DNA from: Bacteroidota bacterium
GTDB taxonomy: Bacteria > Bacteroidota > Bacteroidia > B-17B0 > Aurantibacillaceae
Direction of reading: 5' to 3'
Length of the DNA stretch: 64,000 bases
NCBI GenBank assembly: GCA_016185125.1
Contig: JACPOC010000011.1
Location: forward strand, 61,923 to 125,922
Numbering within the stretch: position 1 is the first letter of the stretch; each line of letters opens with the position of its first letter. Positions 1 to 7,585 of the stretch are shown in pieces. Below the pieces are notes generated by a model, which made no database searches, had not been told where the DNA came from, and was given only the letters and a program-made list of their open reading frames with translations. The translations under genes and the position numbers were made by a program.

Positions 1-161
1 ACATGGCAGGTAGCGCATAATGCCATGCCGCCGCACGTGGCCATAATATCAAATTCGTTTCCTTTTAAAAACTCCATCAGGCTTAAGCCCATGTCAATTG
101 GTGCTTGTAAAGTAGTTATGGTATGGTCGGCATTCTGAATATTTATTGTTATATCACTCAT
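1..161 (-). CDS. 2Fe-2S ferredoxin (partial, runs off the window)
   Basis: The first 53 residues of an electron-transfer ferredoxin are present, beginning MSDITINIQNADH and reaching the cluster-binding loop CGGMALCATCHV. The CxxxxxCxxC spacing is that of plant/adrenodoxin-type 2Fe-2S proteins; the last cluster cysteine would lie beyond the window edge. The ATG at 161 is preceded by an A-rich stretch typical of Bacteroidota starts. It is followed on the other side by the epimerase gene in the same orientation, so it may be the distal gene of that operon. The partner enzyme cannot be told from this fragment. Confidence 0.85.
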   Translation of the reverse strand, partial: MSDITINIQNADHTITTLQAPIDMGLSLMEFLKGNEFDIMATCGGMALCATCH

Positions 162-182
162 ATTTTTTTAATTGCATAAAAA

Positions 183-590
183 TTAATTTTTTACTTCCTC
201 ACATAATTCAACTAATACACCATTTGTTGACTTAGGATGTAAAAAGCAGATGCGTTTATTATCTGCTCCGTTTTTTGGATCGGAGTTAATCATTACAAAT
301 CCTTCTGTTTTTAAGCGGGTAATTTCTGCATCTAAATTATCTACTTCATAAGCAATGTGATGAATGCCTTCGCCTTTCTTATCAATGAATTTTGCTATTG
401 CACTGTTTTCAGTAGTGGCTTCCAATAATTCAATCTTTGTTTCTCCAAGCATAAAAAAGGAAGTGCTTACACCTTCACTTTCTACATTTTCTATTTTGTA
501 ATGTTCCTTGCCAAACAATTTTTTAAAAAGTTGGTTGCTTTGATTAATATTTTTAACGGCAATACCAATGTGTTCAATTTTTTTTATCAT
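183..590 (-). CDS. mce: methylmalonyl-CoA epimerase
   Basis: This 135-residue glyoxalase/VOC-fold protein interconverts the (2R) and (2S) forms of methylmalonyl-CoA, linking propionyl-CoA and succinyl-CoA. It starts MIKKIEHIGIAV with the first metal-ligand histidine at residue 7, and has a second VOC half with GEGIHHIAYEVDNL around residues 74-85 and a closing VELCEE. Length is normal for the family. Its ATG overlaps the stop of the upstream J-domain gene by four bases (ATGA), so the two are probably translationally coupled. The match to the epimerase subgroup over other VOC enzymes is good, but the exact substrate is inferred from the family. Confidence 0.88.
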   Translation of the reverse strand: MIKKIEHIGIAVKNINQSNQLFKKLFGKEHYKIENVESEGVSTSFFMLGETKIELLEATTENSAIAKFIDKKGEGIHHIAYEVDNLDAEITRLKTEGFVMINSDPKNGADNKRICFLHPKSTNGVLVELCEEVKN

Positions 591-1501
591 GTGTTTTCTT
601 TTTTAAAAAATTCGGCGGCGCTAATTACCTCAAACCCCTGATTGGTAAAAGGCATTAATGTAATTTCATTTATAGCTCCCAATTTAAACGGCTGAATGCT
701 TTTATAAAAGGTAAGATGCTTGGTAAATATTCCTTTGGTTTTTATATTAGCAATAGATTTGCCGGACTCCCATTTTTTACCCGACTCATATCTTATTTCT
801 AACGAAGAAGAGGGAAGCTGGGGAATAGCTACATAAAAAGCATTCTTAATAAAACAACTTCTTACGAAATTACTCTCCGAAAAAAGACAGACGATTAAAT
901 CTGTACCGGTATTATTTTTTATATTTAATGTTTTTGGTGAGCTTGTGTTGTATTGAGCTTGTCCGAAGTATTCAGTATATGGCGCATCGCCCATTTCTAG
1001 GTCGGCTTGTTGGTTTTGAGTTAATAGGTTTAATTCTTGCGGAGAAGTTATAGTTCTGTGAGAAGGAGTAGCAAAATGTATAACCACTAAAAATAAAATC
1101 ACGGCAACAGGCGTGGCATAAAGCATGTACTTATATTCGTTATAGTTGCTTTTTAACTCAGCATGGGCAGTTTGTGTTTTTTTTATTTTTTCGTATTTTT
1201 TTATATGCTCATTGTAATATTGCCGCCGTTTTAATTCCTTTTCTTCAAAACTCCATGTTTTTGTTTTGGTGTGATAAGGGTTTTTTGCCGAAGCCTGATG
1301 ATAATGTAATTTCAGATCGTAGGAAGATTTTCGGTGTGGGTTGCTTAATGTTTCATAAGCACGAAGTATTTTTTTAAACTCTTCTTGTCCGCCAGGATTT
1401 ATATCCGGATGATATATTTTAGCCAAGACCCTGAAAGCACTTTTTATTTCACTGGCGGATACAGTTAAAGTAATACCTAATATGTCGTAATAATTGGTCA
1501 A
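587..1501 (-). CDS. membrane-anchored J-domain protein
   Basis: This is a 304-residue protein with an N-terminal J domain (residues about 3-66) carrying the HPD tripeptide at 31-33 that stimulates Hsp70 ATPase. A lysine-rich linker follows, then one transmembrane segment at about 126-145 (YATPVAVILFLVVIHFA) and a C-terminal half of about 150 residues with no recognised motif. The G/F and zinc-finger regions of true DnaJ are absent, so this is a J-domain co-chaperone of unknown client. The topology suggests the J domain is cytoplasmic and the C-terminal part periplasmic. It overlaps mce by four bases; why a J protein is paired with an epimerase is not clear. Confidence 0.82.
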   Translation of the reverse strand: MTNYYDILGITLTVSASEIKSAFRVLAKIYHPDINPGGQEEFKKILRAYETLSNPHRKSSYDLKLHYHQASAKNPYHTKTKTWSFEEKELKRRQYYNEHIKKYEKIKKTQTAHAELKSNYNEYKYMLYATPVAVILFLVVIHFATPSHRTITSPQELNLLTQNQQADLEMGDAPYTEYFGQAQYNTSSPKTLNIKNNTGTDLIVCLFSESNFVRSCFIKNAFYVAIPQLPSSSLEIRYESGKKWESGKSIANIKTKGIFTKHLTFYKSIQPFKLGAINEITLMPFTNQGFEVISAAEFFKKENT

Positions 1502-1508
1502 GCAAAAA

Positions 1509-2951
1509 TTACAGTTTTATGCAGACATTTTTTGGCTCTGTAAAAAAATCGAGGGCTTCAAATCCGCCTTCGCGTCCAACACCACTCGCTTTAACTCCGC
1601 CAAAGGGTGTTCGGAGATCCCGTAAAAGCCAACAATTGATCCATACAATTCCTGCATGAATGTTGTTCGCTATTCTATGAGCGCGTGTTAGATCTTGAGT
1701 CCATAACATACTTGCTAATCCGTAAACGGTAGAATTGGCCATCATTAAAACTTCTTCTTCGGTGTCAAATGGCGTTAAAGTAACCACAGGGCCAAAAATC
1801 TCTTCCTGATTGGTGCGGCAATCAAACGGCAGTCCTTCAATTACGGTTGGCTGAATGTAATACCCCTGGCTTAATTCACCGGAAAGTTTAACAGCTTTGC
1901 CTCCGCATAATATCTTTCCGTTTTCTTTTCCGGCTAATTCAATGTAACTAAGAATCTTTTCGAAATGTGGTTGTGATACAATTGCTCCAATTTTTGTTTT
2001 TTCATGGCGAGGATCACCAACAACAAGTTCTTTTGTGCCTGCAACAAAATCACTTTTAAATTTCTCGTAAATTTTTCTCTCTATAAAAATACGTGAGCCG
2101 CATAAACAGATTTGTCCTTGGTTAGCAAAAGAAGAATGCAATGTAGTTGAAAGCATTTTTTCGTAATCACAATCCGCAAAAATTATATTTGGGTTTTTTC
2201 CTCCAAGTTCAAGCGATAATTTTTTAAACATGGGGGCGGCAATAGAAGCAATCTGTTTTCCGGTAGTTGTGCCACCTGTAAATGAAATCAACGGAATATC
2301 TTTATGGCTCACAATAGCGTTACCAACTTTAGCGCCCAAACCATGTACTATATTTAAAACTCCCGCAGGAAGTTTGGCCTCCATACAAATTTCTGAAAGC
2401 AAATAAGCTGTCATTGGAGTTACTTCGCTTGGCTTGGCTACCACGGTGCATCCTGCAGCCAGGGCAGGAGCAATTTTCCAGCTAAATAAATACAAAGGCA
2501 AATTCCAGGGCGAGATACAGCCGGCTACACCCATAGGTTGACGAAGTGTATAATTAATTGCGGTTTCTTCCATAGAATGCGCGTGCGATGCATAATGTAA
2601 AATGCCGGTACCGTAAAAATGGAAGTTAGCAGCCGCTCTTGGTATATCTACTGTTCGTGCTAATTTAAGAGGTTTTCCATTATCAATACTTTCGGCCCAA
2701 GCAAGTTTGTCAATATTTTGTTCTATTAGTGCTGCTATTTTTAAAAGATATTGAGACCTCTTTTCTTTAGGTAAGATACTCCATTCTTTAAATGCTGCTT
2801 TGGCGGCAGAGTATGCAAGTTCAACATCCGTATTATCACTATCCGGAATAAACGAATACACTTTACCTATGGAAGGGTCGATGTTGTCTAAATATTTTTG
2901 TGAATTGGGGCTGGTAAGTTGGCCGTTTATATAATTTTGAATGTGAATCAT
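1509..2951 (-). CDS. aldehyde dehydrogenase, 2-aminomuconate/2-hydroxymuconate semialdehyde type
   Basis: This 480-residue NAD-dependent aldehyde dehydrogenase has the SPWNLPL oxyanion Asn at 150, FTGGTTTGK of the cofactor site at about 224-232, the general base Glu in LELGGKNPN (residue 248), and the catalytic Cys 282 in NQGQICLCGSRIF. The last motif is close to ALDH8 enzymes that oxidise 2-aminomuconate semialdehyde in the kynurenine pathway. The reading frame stays open for 55 more codons upstream, but those residues are AT-biased and overlap the divergent regulator; MIHIQNYINGQL at 2951 is the family start. The substrate is inferred; no other kynurenine gene lies in view. Confidence 0.88.
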   Translation of the reverse strand: MIHIQNYINGQLTSPNSQKYLDNIDPSIGKVYSFIPDSDNTDVELAYSAAKAAFKEWSILPKEKRSQYLLKIAALIEQNIDKLAWAESIDNGKPLKLARTVDIPRAAANFHFYGTGILHYASHAHSMEETAINYTLRQPMGVAGCISPWNLPLYLFSWKIAPALAAGCTVVAKPSEVTPMTAYLLSEICMEAKLPAGVLNIVHGLGAKVGNAIVSHKDIPLISFTGGTTTGKQIASIAAPMFKKLSLELGGKNPNIIFADCDYEKMLSTTLHSSFANQGQICLCGSRIFIERKIYEKFKSDFVAGTKELVVGDPRHEKTKIGAIVSQPHFEKILSYIELAGKENGKILCGGKAVKLSGELSQGYYIQPTVIEGLPFDCRTNQEEIFGPVVTLTPFDTEEEVLMMANSTVYGLASMLWTQDLTRAHRIANNIHAGIVWINCWLLRDLRTPFGGVKASGVGREGGFEALDFFTEPKNVCIKL

Positions 2952-3089
2952 AATAGAGAGATTAAAGATACAAAAGTGAATTGTGTTTTTATAATTATTT
3001 TTTTTTCGGGTTTTAATGCAAAACTTATAGTATCTAATTGCTTTGTAGGCAAAAATATTTATCTTTAAAAGTGGTTTAATATCCAATTT

Positions 3090-4109
3090 ATGATAAGCAA
3101 AAAAGAAAAGAAACAATTAAAGGTTGATACTACTGTACAAAGCCAGTTTATTGCCCGGCTTAAGGAAGTGATGCCCCAGGGTATTGGACTTGCAGAAGAA
3201 ATTGCAGATATTTTGGAAGTTAGCATAGATAGTGCTTATCGTAGAATAAGAGGTGAAACCGAACTAACAATTGCGGAAATTTACAAAATGACAAAGAAAT
3301 ACGCTATTAGTGTAGACGATGTTTTCAGCAATCAAAGCGGCACAGTTACATTTGCGTATACCAAACTTACTGATAGTGTTTTAAATTTTGAGGAGTATTT
3401 GACACGGATACTCAATCAGTTAAAAACAGCGAATAAATTTGAATTAAAAAAAATATATTATGTAGCTGAGGAGATTCCTATTTTTTATTCTTTTTGTTCT
3501 AAAAAACTCACCGAGTTTAAATTGTTTTATTGGCAAAGAAGTGTACTTAATATCGCAGACTATCAACAGCAAAAATTCGAATATGGAATTATCCCACAAA
3601 ATTTAATAGACATTGCTCATCAAACCTATAAAGAATATTTAAACATCCCAAGCGTGGAAATATGGACCTCAGAAACAGTATTAACGGGGCTTCGGCAAAT
3701 TAAGTTTTATTTTGACAGCGGTATTCTTAATCAGGAACAAGCTCAAGGTTTGTTACAGGAATATAAAGCCATGATTGAAGTGGTGCAAAAAAACGCAGAA
3801 ACGAGGCAGAAGAATGTTAGCGATAAAACCGAAAGTTATTTTTTATATAACAGCGAAGTTGTTTTAGGAACTAATTGTATTTATGTTGTAATGGGTAAAA
3901 CTAAATACTCGTACATTTCTTTTAACAGTATAAATTCTTTAACCACCAACAATCCGGAGTTTTGCGATGAAACGGAACATTGGGTAAGAAACCTTGAGAA
4001 AAAAAGCACTCTTATTAGTGGTGTAAGTGAAAAACAACGGTACCAATTTTTTACAAGTATGTATAAAAAAATAAATGAGGTAACCGAAAAAATTAAAGCA
4101 CTTAATTGA
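3090..4109 (+). CDS. helix-turn-helix regulator, Bacteroidota type
   Basis: This is a 339-residue cytoplasmic protein. Residues about 20-75 form an XRE-like helix-turn-helix (LAEEIADILEVSIDSAYRRI followed by GETELTIAEIYKMTKKY). The remaining 260 residues are mixed helical with no recognised ligand domain. Proteins with this layout are common in Bacteroidota and their targets are unknown. It is divergent from the aldehyde dehydrogenase with about 138 bases between starts, so autoregulation or control of that gene is possible but unproved. A box TATCTTTA at 3060-3067 could be its -7 element. Its stop overlaps the TTG start of the next gene. Confidence 0.7.
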   Translation: MISKKEKKQLKVDTTVQSQFIARLKEVMPQGIGLAEEIADILEVSIDSAYRRIRGETELTIAEIYKMTKKYAISVDDVFSNQSGTVTFAYTKLTDSVLNFEEYLTRILNQLKTANKFELKKIYYVAEEIPIFYSFCSKKLTEFKLFYWQRSVLNIADYQQQKFEYGIIPQNLIDIAHQTYKEYLNIPSVEIWTSETVLTGLRQIKFYFDSGILNQEQAQGLLQEYKAMIEVVQKNAETRQKNVSDKTESYFLYNSEVVLGTNCIYVVMGKTKYSYISFNSINSLTTNNPEFCDETEHWVRNLEKKSTLISGVSEKQRYQFFTSMYKKINEVTEKIKALN

Positions 4110-5320
4110 AAAAAACACTCTCGATAGTTGGTGGCGGTGCATGTGCTTTGTTTCTTGGTTGCGCGCTTGACGCAGATAAATACGAGATAACCATCTATGA
4201 AAGAAACGTAGCTTTAGGGCGCAAATTTTTAGTTGCCGGAGACGGCGGGTTAAACCTCACGCATTCAGAAAGCCTTGAAAGCTTTATAAAAAGATATACT
4301 CCTGAAAATTTTTTACTAAAGCCATTGCGAAATTTTACGAATGAAGATTATATAAAATGGATAAACGAACTTGGAATTAAAACTTTTGTAGGCACAAGCG
4401 GCAGAGTTTTTCCTATAAAAGGAGCTAAACCCATTGAGGTTTTAAATGCCATTATAGGTAAATTAAAAGATAACTCTGTAAAAATAAACTACAAACATTA
4501 TTGGCAAGGATTTTCCGAAAGTAATGAGCTTCTGTTTACAAGCAACGAGCAAATTATAAAAGTAAAAAGTGATGTCACAGTATTTTGCCTCGGCGGGGCA
4601 AGTTGGCCAAGTACAGGAAGTAAAGGCGAATGGTCTTCTTTATTCAGCAATAAAGGTGTAATTGTTAATCCTTTTAAAGCAAGCAACTGCAATTTTAAAA
4701 TAGAATGGAAGGATGAATTTATCGATAAAGCACAGGGTAAAGCATTAAAAAATATTTCGTTGAGCTGTAATGGCAAAACACGTTTGGGCGAAGTGGTTAT
4801 TACTAAATTCGGAATAGAGGGGAGCGGTATTTATCCTTTAAGTCCTGAAATAAGAAATCAGTTAGACAAAGAAGGAAAAGCGGATCTAACGATTGATTTA
4901 AAGCCCAATCTTTCACTTGACACATTAGAGAAACTATTCGTTAAACTTCATCCAAAAAAAAACATTACAGAAATACTAAAAACAGATTTAAAATTTTCGC
5001 AAGTGCAAGTACATCTTTTAAAGTATCATGTTTCTAAAGAGAATTTTGTTAATCCACATAAAGTAGCGTTCAGAATAAAAAATATAAATTTAAGTATAAC
5101 CGGAACTGCTCCTCTCGAAGATGCCATATCTACGGTGGGTGGAATTTCACTAAATGAAATAAACGCAAACTTTGCTCTAAAAAAAATGTCAAATGTTTAC
5201 GCTATCGGAGAGATGCTGGATTATGATGCTCCAACCGGTGGCTACTTATTGCAATCATGCTTTTCAATGTCGAAATATTTGGCAGCTTATTTAAATAAAG
5301 AAGCATTTAACAAGTTTTAA
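4106..5320 (+). CDS. NAD(P)/FAD-dependent oxidoreductase, BaiN/HI0933 family
   Basis: This 404-residue flavoprotein begins with a Rossmann motif (IVGGGACALFLGCAL, residues about 7-21) and has the family signature GRKFLVAGDGGLNLTHSE at about 37-54. The C-terminal FAD-contact region reads GEMLDYDAPTGGYLLQSCFS. This is the TIGR03862-like branch of the HI0933/BaiN family, whose physiological substrates are mostly unknown. The start is a TTG inside the overlap with the upstream regulator's stop; no ATG fits the conserved N-terminus. Co-transcription with the regulator is likely. Confidence 0.8.
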   Translation: MKKTLSIVGGGACALFLGCALDADKYEITIYERNVALGRKFLVAGDGGLNLTHSESLESFIKRYTPENFLLKPLRNFTNEDYIKWINELGIKTFVGTSGRVFPIKGAKPIEVLNAIIGKLKDNSVKINYKHYWQGFSESNELLFTSNEQIIKVKSDVTVFCLGGASWPSTGSKGEWSSLFSNKGVIVNPFKASNCNFKIEWKDEFIDKAQGKALKNISLSCNGKTRLGEVVITKFGIEGSGIYPLSPEIRNQLDKEGKADLTIDLKPNLSLDTLEKLFVKLHPKKNITEILKTDLKFSQVQVHLLKYHVSKENFVNPHKVAFRIKNINLSITGTAPLEDAISTVGGISLNEINANFALKKMSNVYAIGEMLDYDAPTGGYLLQSCFSMSKYLAAYLNKEAFNKF

Positions 5321-5368
5321 GGCCTTCATAGGATTTGTTAAGTGGTTTATTTAATGAGGTCAATTGCG

Positions 5369-5376
5369 TATATTTG
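5369..5376 (+). promoter_or_regulatory. -7 promoter box (TATATTTG)
   Basis: The sequence matches the Bacteroidota -7 consensus TANNTTTG exactly and lies 22 bases before the enoyl-CoA hydratase ATG. No clear -33 TTTG was found. Confidence 0.5.
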
Positions 5377-5398
5377 CATAACTAATTAAAATTATAAG

Positions 5399-6187
5399 AT
5401 GGTGGCTGTAAGTGAATTTATATTAAGCGAAATAAAAAACGGGGTGCTGATTATTACTATTAACAGACCCGATAAATTAAATGCGCTTAATAAGCAAACG
5501 ATTGAAGAATTACATGACGCGTTGGTTGACGCTGAAAATGAAAACGATATTCGCGCTGTTATTTTAACAGGATCAGGCCAAAAAGCATTTGTGGCCGGAG
5601 CTGATATTTCTGAGTTCGCTAATTTTTCAATTGAACAAGGAAAGCAACTGAGCTCTATCGGGCATTTCAAAATATTTAATTTTATTGAAAATTATAACAA
5701 ACCTATCATAGCGGCCGTAAATGGATTCGCTTTAGGCGGAGGTCTTGAATTAGCCATGGCCTGTCATATTAGAGTAGTGAGTGACAATGCTAAAATGGGT
5801 TTGCCGGAAGTGAGCTTAGGTGTAATTCCAGGCTATGGAGGAACGCAGCGTTTAGCGCAATTGGTAGGAAAAGGTAAAGCTTTTGAAATGATTGTAACAG
5901 CAGATATGATCAATGCGCAGGATGCGTATAAATGGGGATTGGCTAATTACGTTACCACACAGGATGAACTTTTAAATAAGTGTTTTGAAATTACTGCTAA
6001 AATAGCCACTAAAAGTCCTACCGCTATACGAACGGCTATTAAAGTTATTAATGCGGGCTATAACAACAATCTTAACGGCTTTGAAGTGGAAATTGAAGAG
6101 TTTGGAAAATCATTTGGAACTGCTGATTTTAAAGAAGGTGTGGGCGCTTTTTTAGATAAGCGAAAAGCCGAGTTTAAAGGCAGATAA
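5399..6187 (+). CDS. enoyl-CoA hydratase/isomerase family protein
   Basis: This 262-residue crotonase-fold enzyme probably hydrates trans-2-enoyl-CoA in fatty- or amino-acid oxidation. It has the first oxyanion-hole segment KAFVAGADISEF (about 62-73), the second FALGGGLELAMACH, and both catalytic glutamates in LELAMAC and GLPEVSLGVIPGYGGTQRL. Retention of both glutamates favours hydratase activity over a pure isomerase. Length is normal (about 260). It stands alone behind its own promoter box, so the acyl-CoA substrate cannot be inferred from neighbours. Confidence 0.88.
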   Translation: MVAVSEFILSEIKNGVLIITINRPDKLNALNKQTIEELHDALVDAENENDIRAVILTGSGQKAFVAGADISEFANFSIEQGKQLSSIGHFKIFNFIENYNKPIIAAVNGFALGGGLELAMACHIRVVSDNAKMGLPEVSLGVIPGYGGTQRLAQLVGKGKAFEMIVTADMINAQDAYKWGLANYVTTQDELLNKCFEITAKIATKSPTAIRTAIKVINAGYNNNLNGFEVEIEEFGKSFGTADFKEGVGAFLDKRKAEFKGR

Positions 6188-6217
6188 TTAAATATAGTTT
6201 TAACGATTGTAATAAAA

Positions 6218-6511
6218 TTGAAAATAAAAAAAAAATATTTTGCACTAATACTTATTGCATTGTTTTTTGTTTTATCAATTAATAATTTAAGCGCACAATG
6301 TGCCATGTGCAAGCAGGCCGCAGAAAGTTCTATGCGCTCCAATCCAAATTCTATGGCCAGAAGTTTAAATAGCGGAATTTTATATTTAATGGCAGTTCCT
6401 TATATTATGATCTGCTTTATTTTCCGAAAGCAGCTTTATCAATTGTGGAAGAGAGTTCGGGGAAAAAACGCAAAATTCAGCTCTGCTGATCAATCACCTT
6501 CGGAACTTTAA
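6218..6511 (+). CDS. small exported or membrane protein with CxxC, unknown function
   Basis: This 97-residue protein has an N-terminal hydrophobic signal (YFALILIALFFVLSINNLSAQ), then CAMCKQAAESS, and a second transmembrane stretch ILYLMAVPYIMICFIFR followed by a basic tail. The CxxC directly after the signal would face the periplasm. Small proteins of this form are common in Bacteroidota and have no assigned role. The apparent start is TTG at 6218; no ATG lies in frame before the signal. Its 3' end overlaps convergent gatC by 35 bases. Confidence 0.6.
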   Translation: MKIKKKYFALILIALFFVLSINNLSAQCAMCKQAAESSMRSNPNSMARSLNSGILYLMAVPYIMICFIFRKQLYQLWKRVRGKNAKFSSADQSPSEL

Positions 6512-6779
6512 AATAATCACTGTCTTTTTTAGGAGCATTTTTTAGTGCCTCCTTTTGAGTGATGGTGGTTTCAGCAACGTCTTCGCGCATAATATTTTTT
6601 TCATTTGTCATGTAAATCAGTGGCTCTACGTTATCCGTATTTATTTCATTCAATTTGTCAACAAAGCTTAACATCCTGTTTATGTCGTTCATGATTTCTT
6701 CTTTTGCATCGTCCTTAAACTCAAGGCGTGCAAGATGCGCAATTTCATCTACGGTTTTAATATCAATTTTATTTGCCAT
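6477..6779 (-). CDS. gatC: Asp-tRNA(Asn)/Glu-tRNA(Gln) amidotransferase subunit C
   Basis: This 100-residue protein is GatC, the small subunit that stabilises GatA against GatB in the amidotransferase making Gln-tRNA(Gln) or Asn-tRNA(Asn). The N-terminal helix VDEIAHLARLEF and the central NTDNVEPLIYMTNEKNIMRED are typical of the family. GatA and GatB are not in the window. The ATG lies inside the 3' end of the acyltransferase gene (11-base overlap, ATGGCAAATAA), so the two form an operon. Confidence 0.92.
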   Translation of the reverse strand: MANKIDIKTVDEIAHLARLEFKDDAKEEIMNDINRMLSFVDKLNEINTDNVEPLIYMTNEKNIMREDVAETTITQKEALKNAPKKDSDYFKVPKVIDQQS

Positions 6780-7515
6780 GAAAATTATCTAATTCTTGTT
6801 TTGTAAAGTTAAACACTTTCTCTTTAAGTTTATTAATATTATCCTGGGTCAATCCTTGTGTTTCAAAAACATTTCCTACAATAATTCGCGGGATACCCGG
6901 CCTCCCATAACTTTTAAAAAAACCCCCGTTTTGAAGATAGTGCCAATTATTAAGATTAACTGCTGCTACAATAGGCACTTGTTTTTCAATGGCAAGTTTA
7001 AAGGCTCCGTTTTTAAAAGGTTTTAATTTTCCTTCCGAAGAGATGCTCCCTTCCGGATAAATAACTACACTTAGTCCTTCATCAATTTTTTTACCTGCGT
7101 CAATAAAGGCTTTATGCGCATCGGTCATGCTTTTTCTGTTAACAGGAATATCTAAATACACGAAAAAATATTTAAACAAAGGGATTTTAAGAAGCTCTGC
7201 TTTGGCCATAAAAACCGCCGTATGATCAATATATAAAGTGCTCAAAACAATGTCTAAATACGATGTGTGATTAGCGACGATGATGCATGGCTGAGGAAGT
7301 TTCTGTTTTTTTGATTTGTATTTAATTATCGGGTACAGAAAGGAGCCTATACAAATAATTCGTGACCATAAGCGTTTTAATTTAAATGCGAGATGAGGAT
7401 TTCGTGTTTTAAAACAGAAATAAAAAAATGGAAACAAAAACAAAAACGGAATCACAAACCAAAAAGCGAACCAAAGTTTCCATAGCGGATATAATATGTA
7501 ATTGAAAATTTTCAA
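6769..7515 (-). CDS. 1-acyl-sn-glycerol-3-phosphate acyltransferase family protein
   Basis: This 248-residue PlsC-domain protein transfers acyl chains to lysophospholipid at the inner membrane. Hydrophobic segments span residues about 5-35. The catalytic NHX4D motif is NHTSYLD with His 83 and Asp 88, and the phosphate-binding block is YPEGSIS (153-159). Length and motif spacing are normal for PlsC, although a lyso-ornithine or other acyl acceptor cannot be excluded. It is the first gene of a two-gene unit with gatC. Confidence 0.87.
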   Translation of the reverse strand: MKIFNYILYPLWKLWFAFWFVIPFLFLFPFFYFCFKTRNPHLAFKLKRLWSRIICIGSFLYPIIKYKSKKQKLPQPCIIVANHTSYLDIVLSTLYIDHTAVFMAKAELLKIPLFKYFFVYLDIPVNRKSMTDAHKAFIDAGKKIDEGLSVVIYPEGSISSEGKLKPFKNGAFKLAIEKQVPIVAAVNLNNWHYLQNGGFFKSYGRPGIPRIIVGNVFETQGLTQDNINKLKEKVFNFTKQELDNFHGK

Positions 7516-7585
7516 TTCTGAAATTCGAAAATATTAAGAAATGTGTAATTTAAAAATAAGAAAATTAATTACTAAAAAGAGGCGT

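Noticed and set aside
2952..3116. N-terminal extension of the aldehyde dehydrogenase
   Set aside because: The 55 extra residues are AT-biased, not part of the family, and overlap the divergent regulator; the internal Met at 2951 fits the family start.
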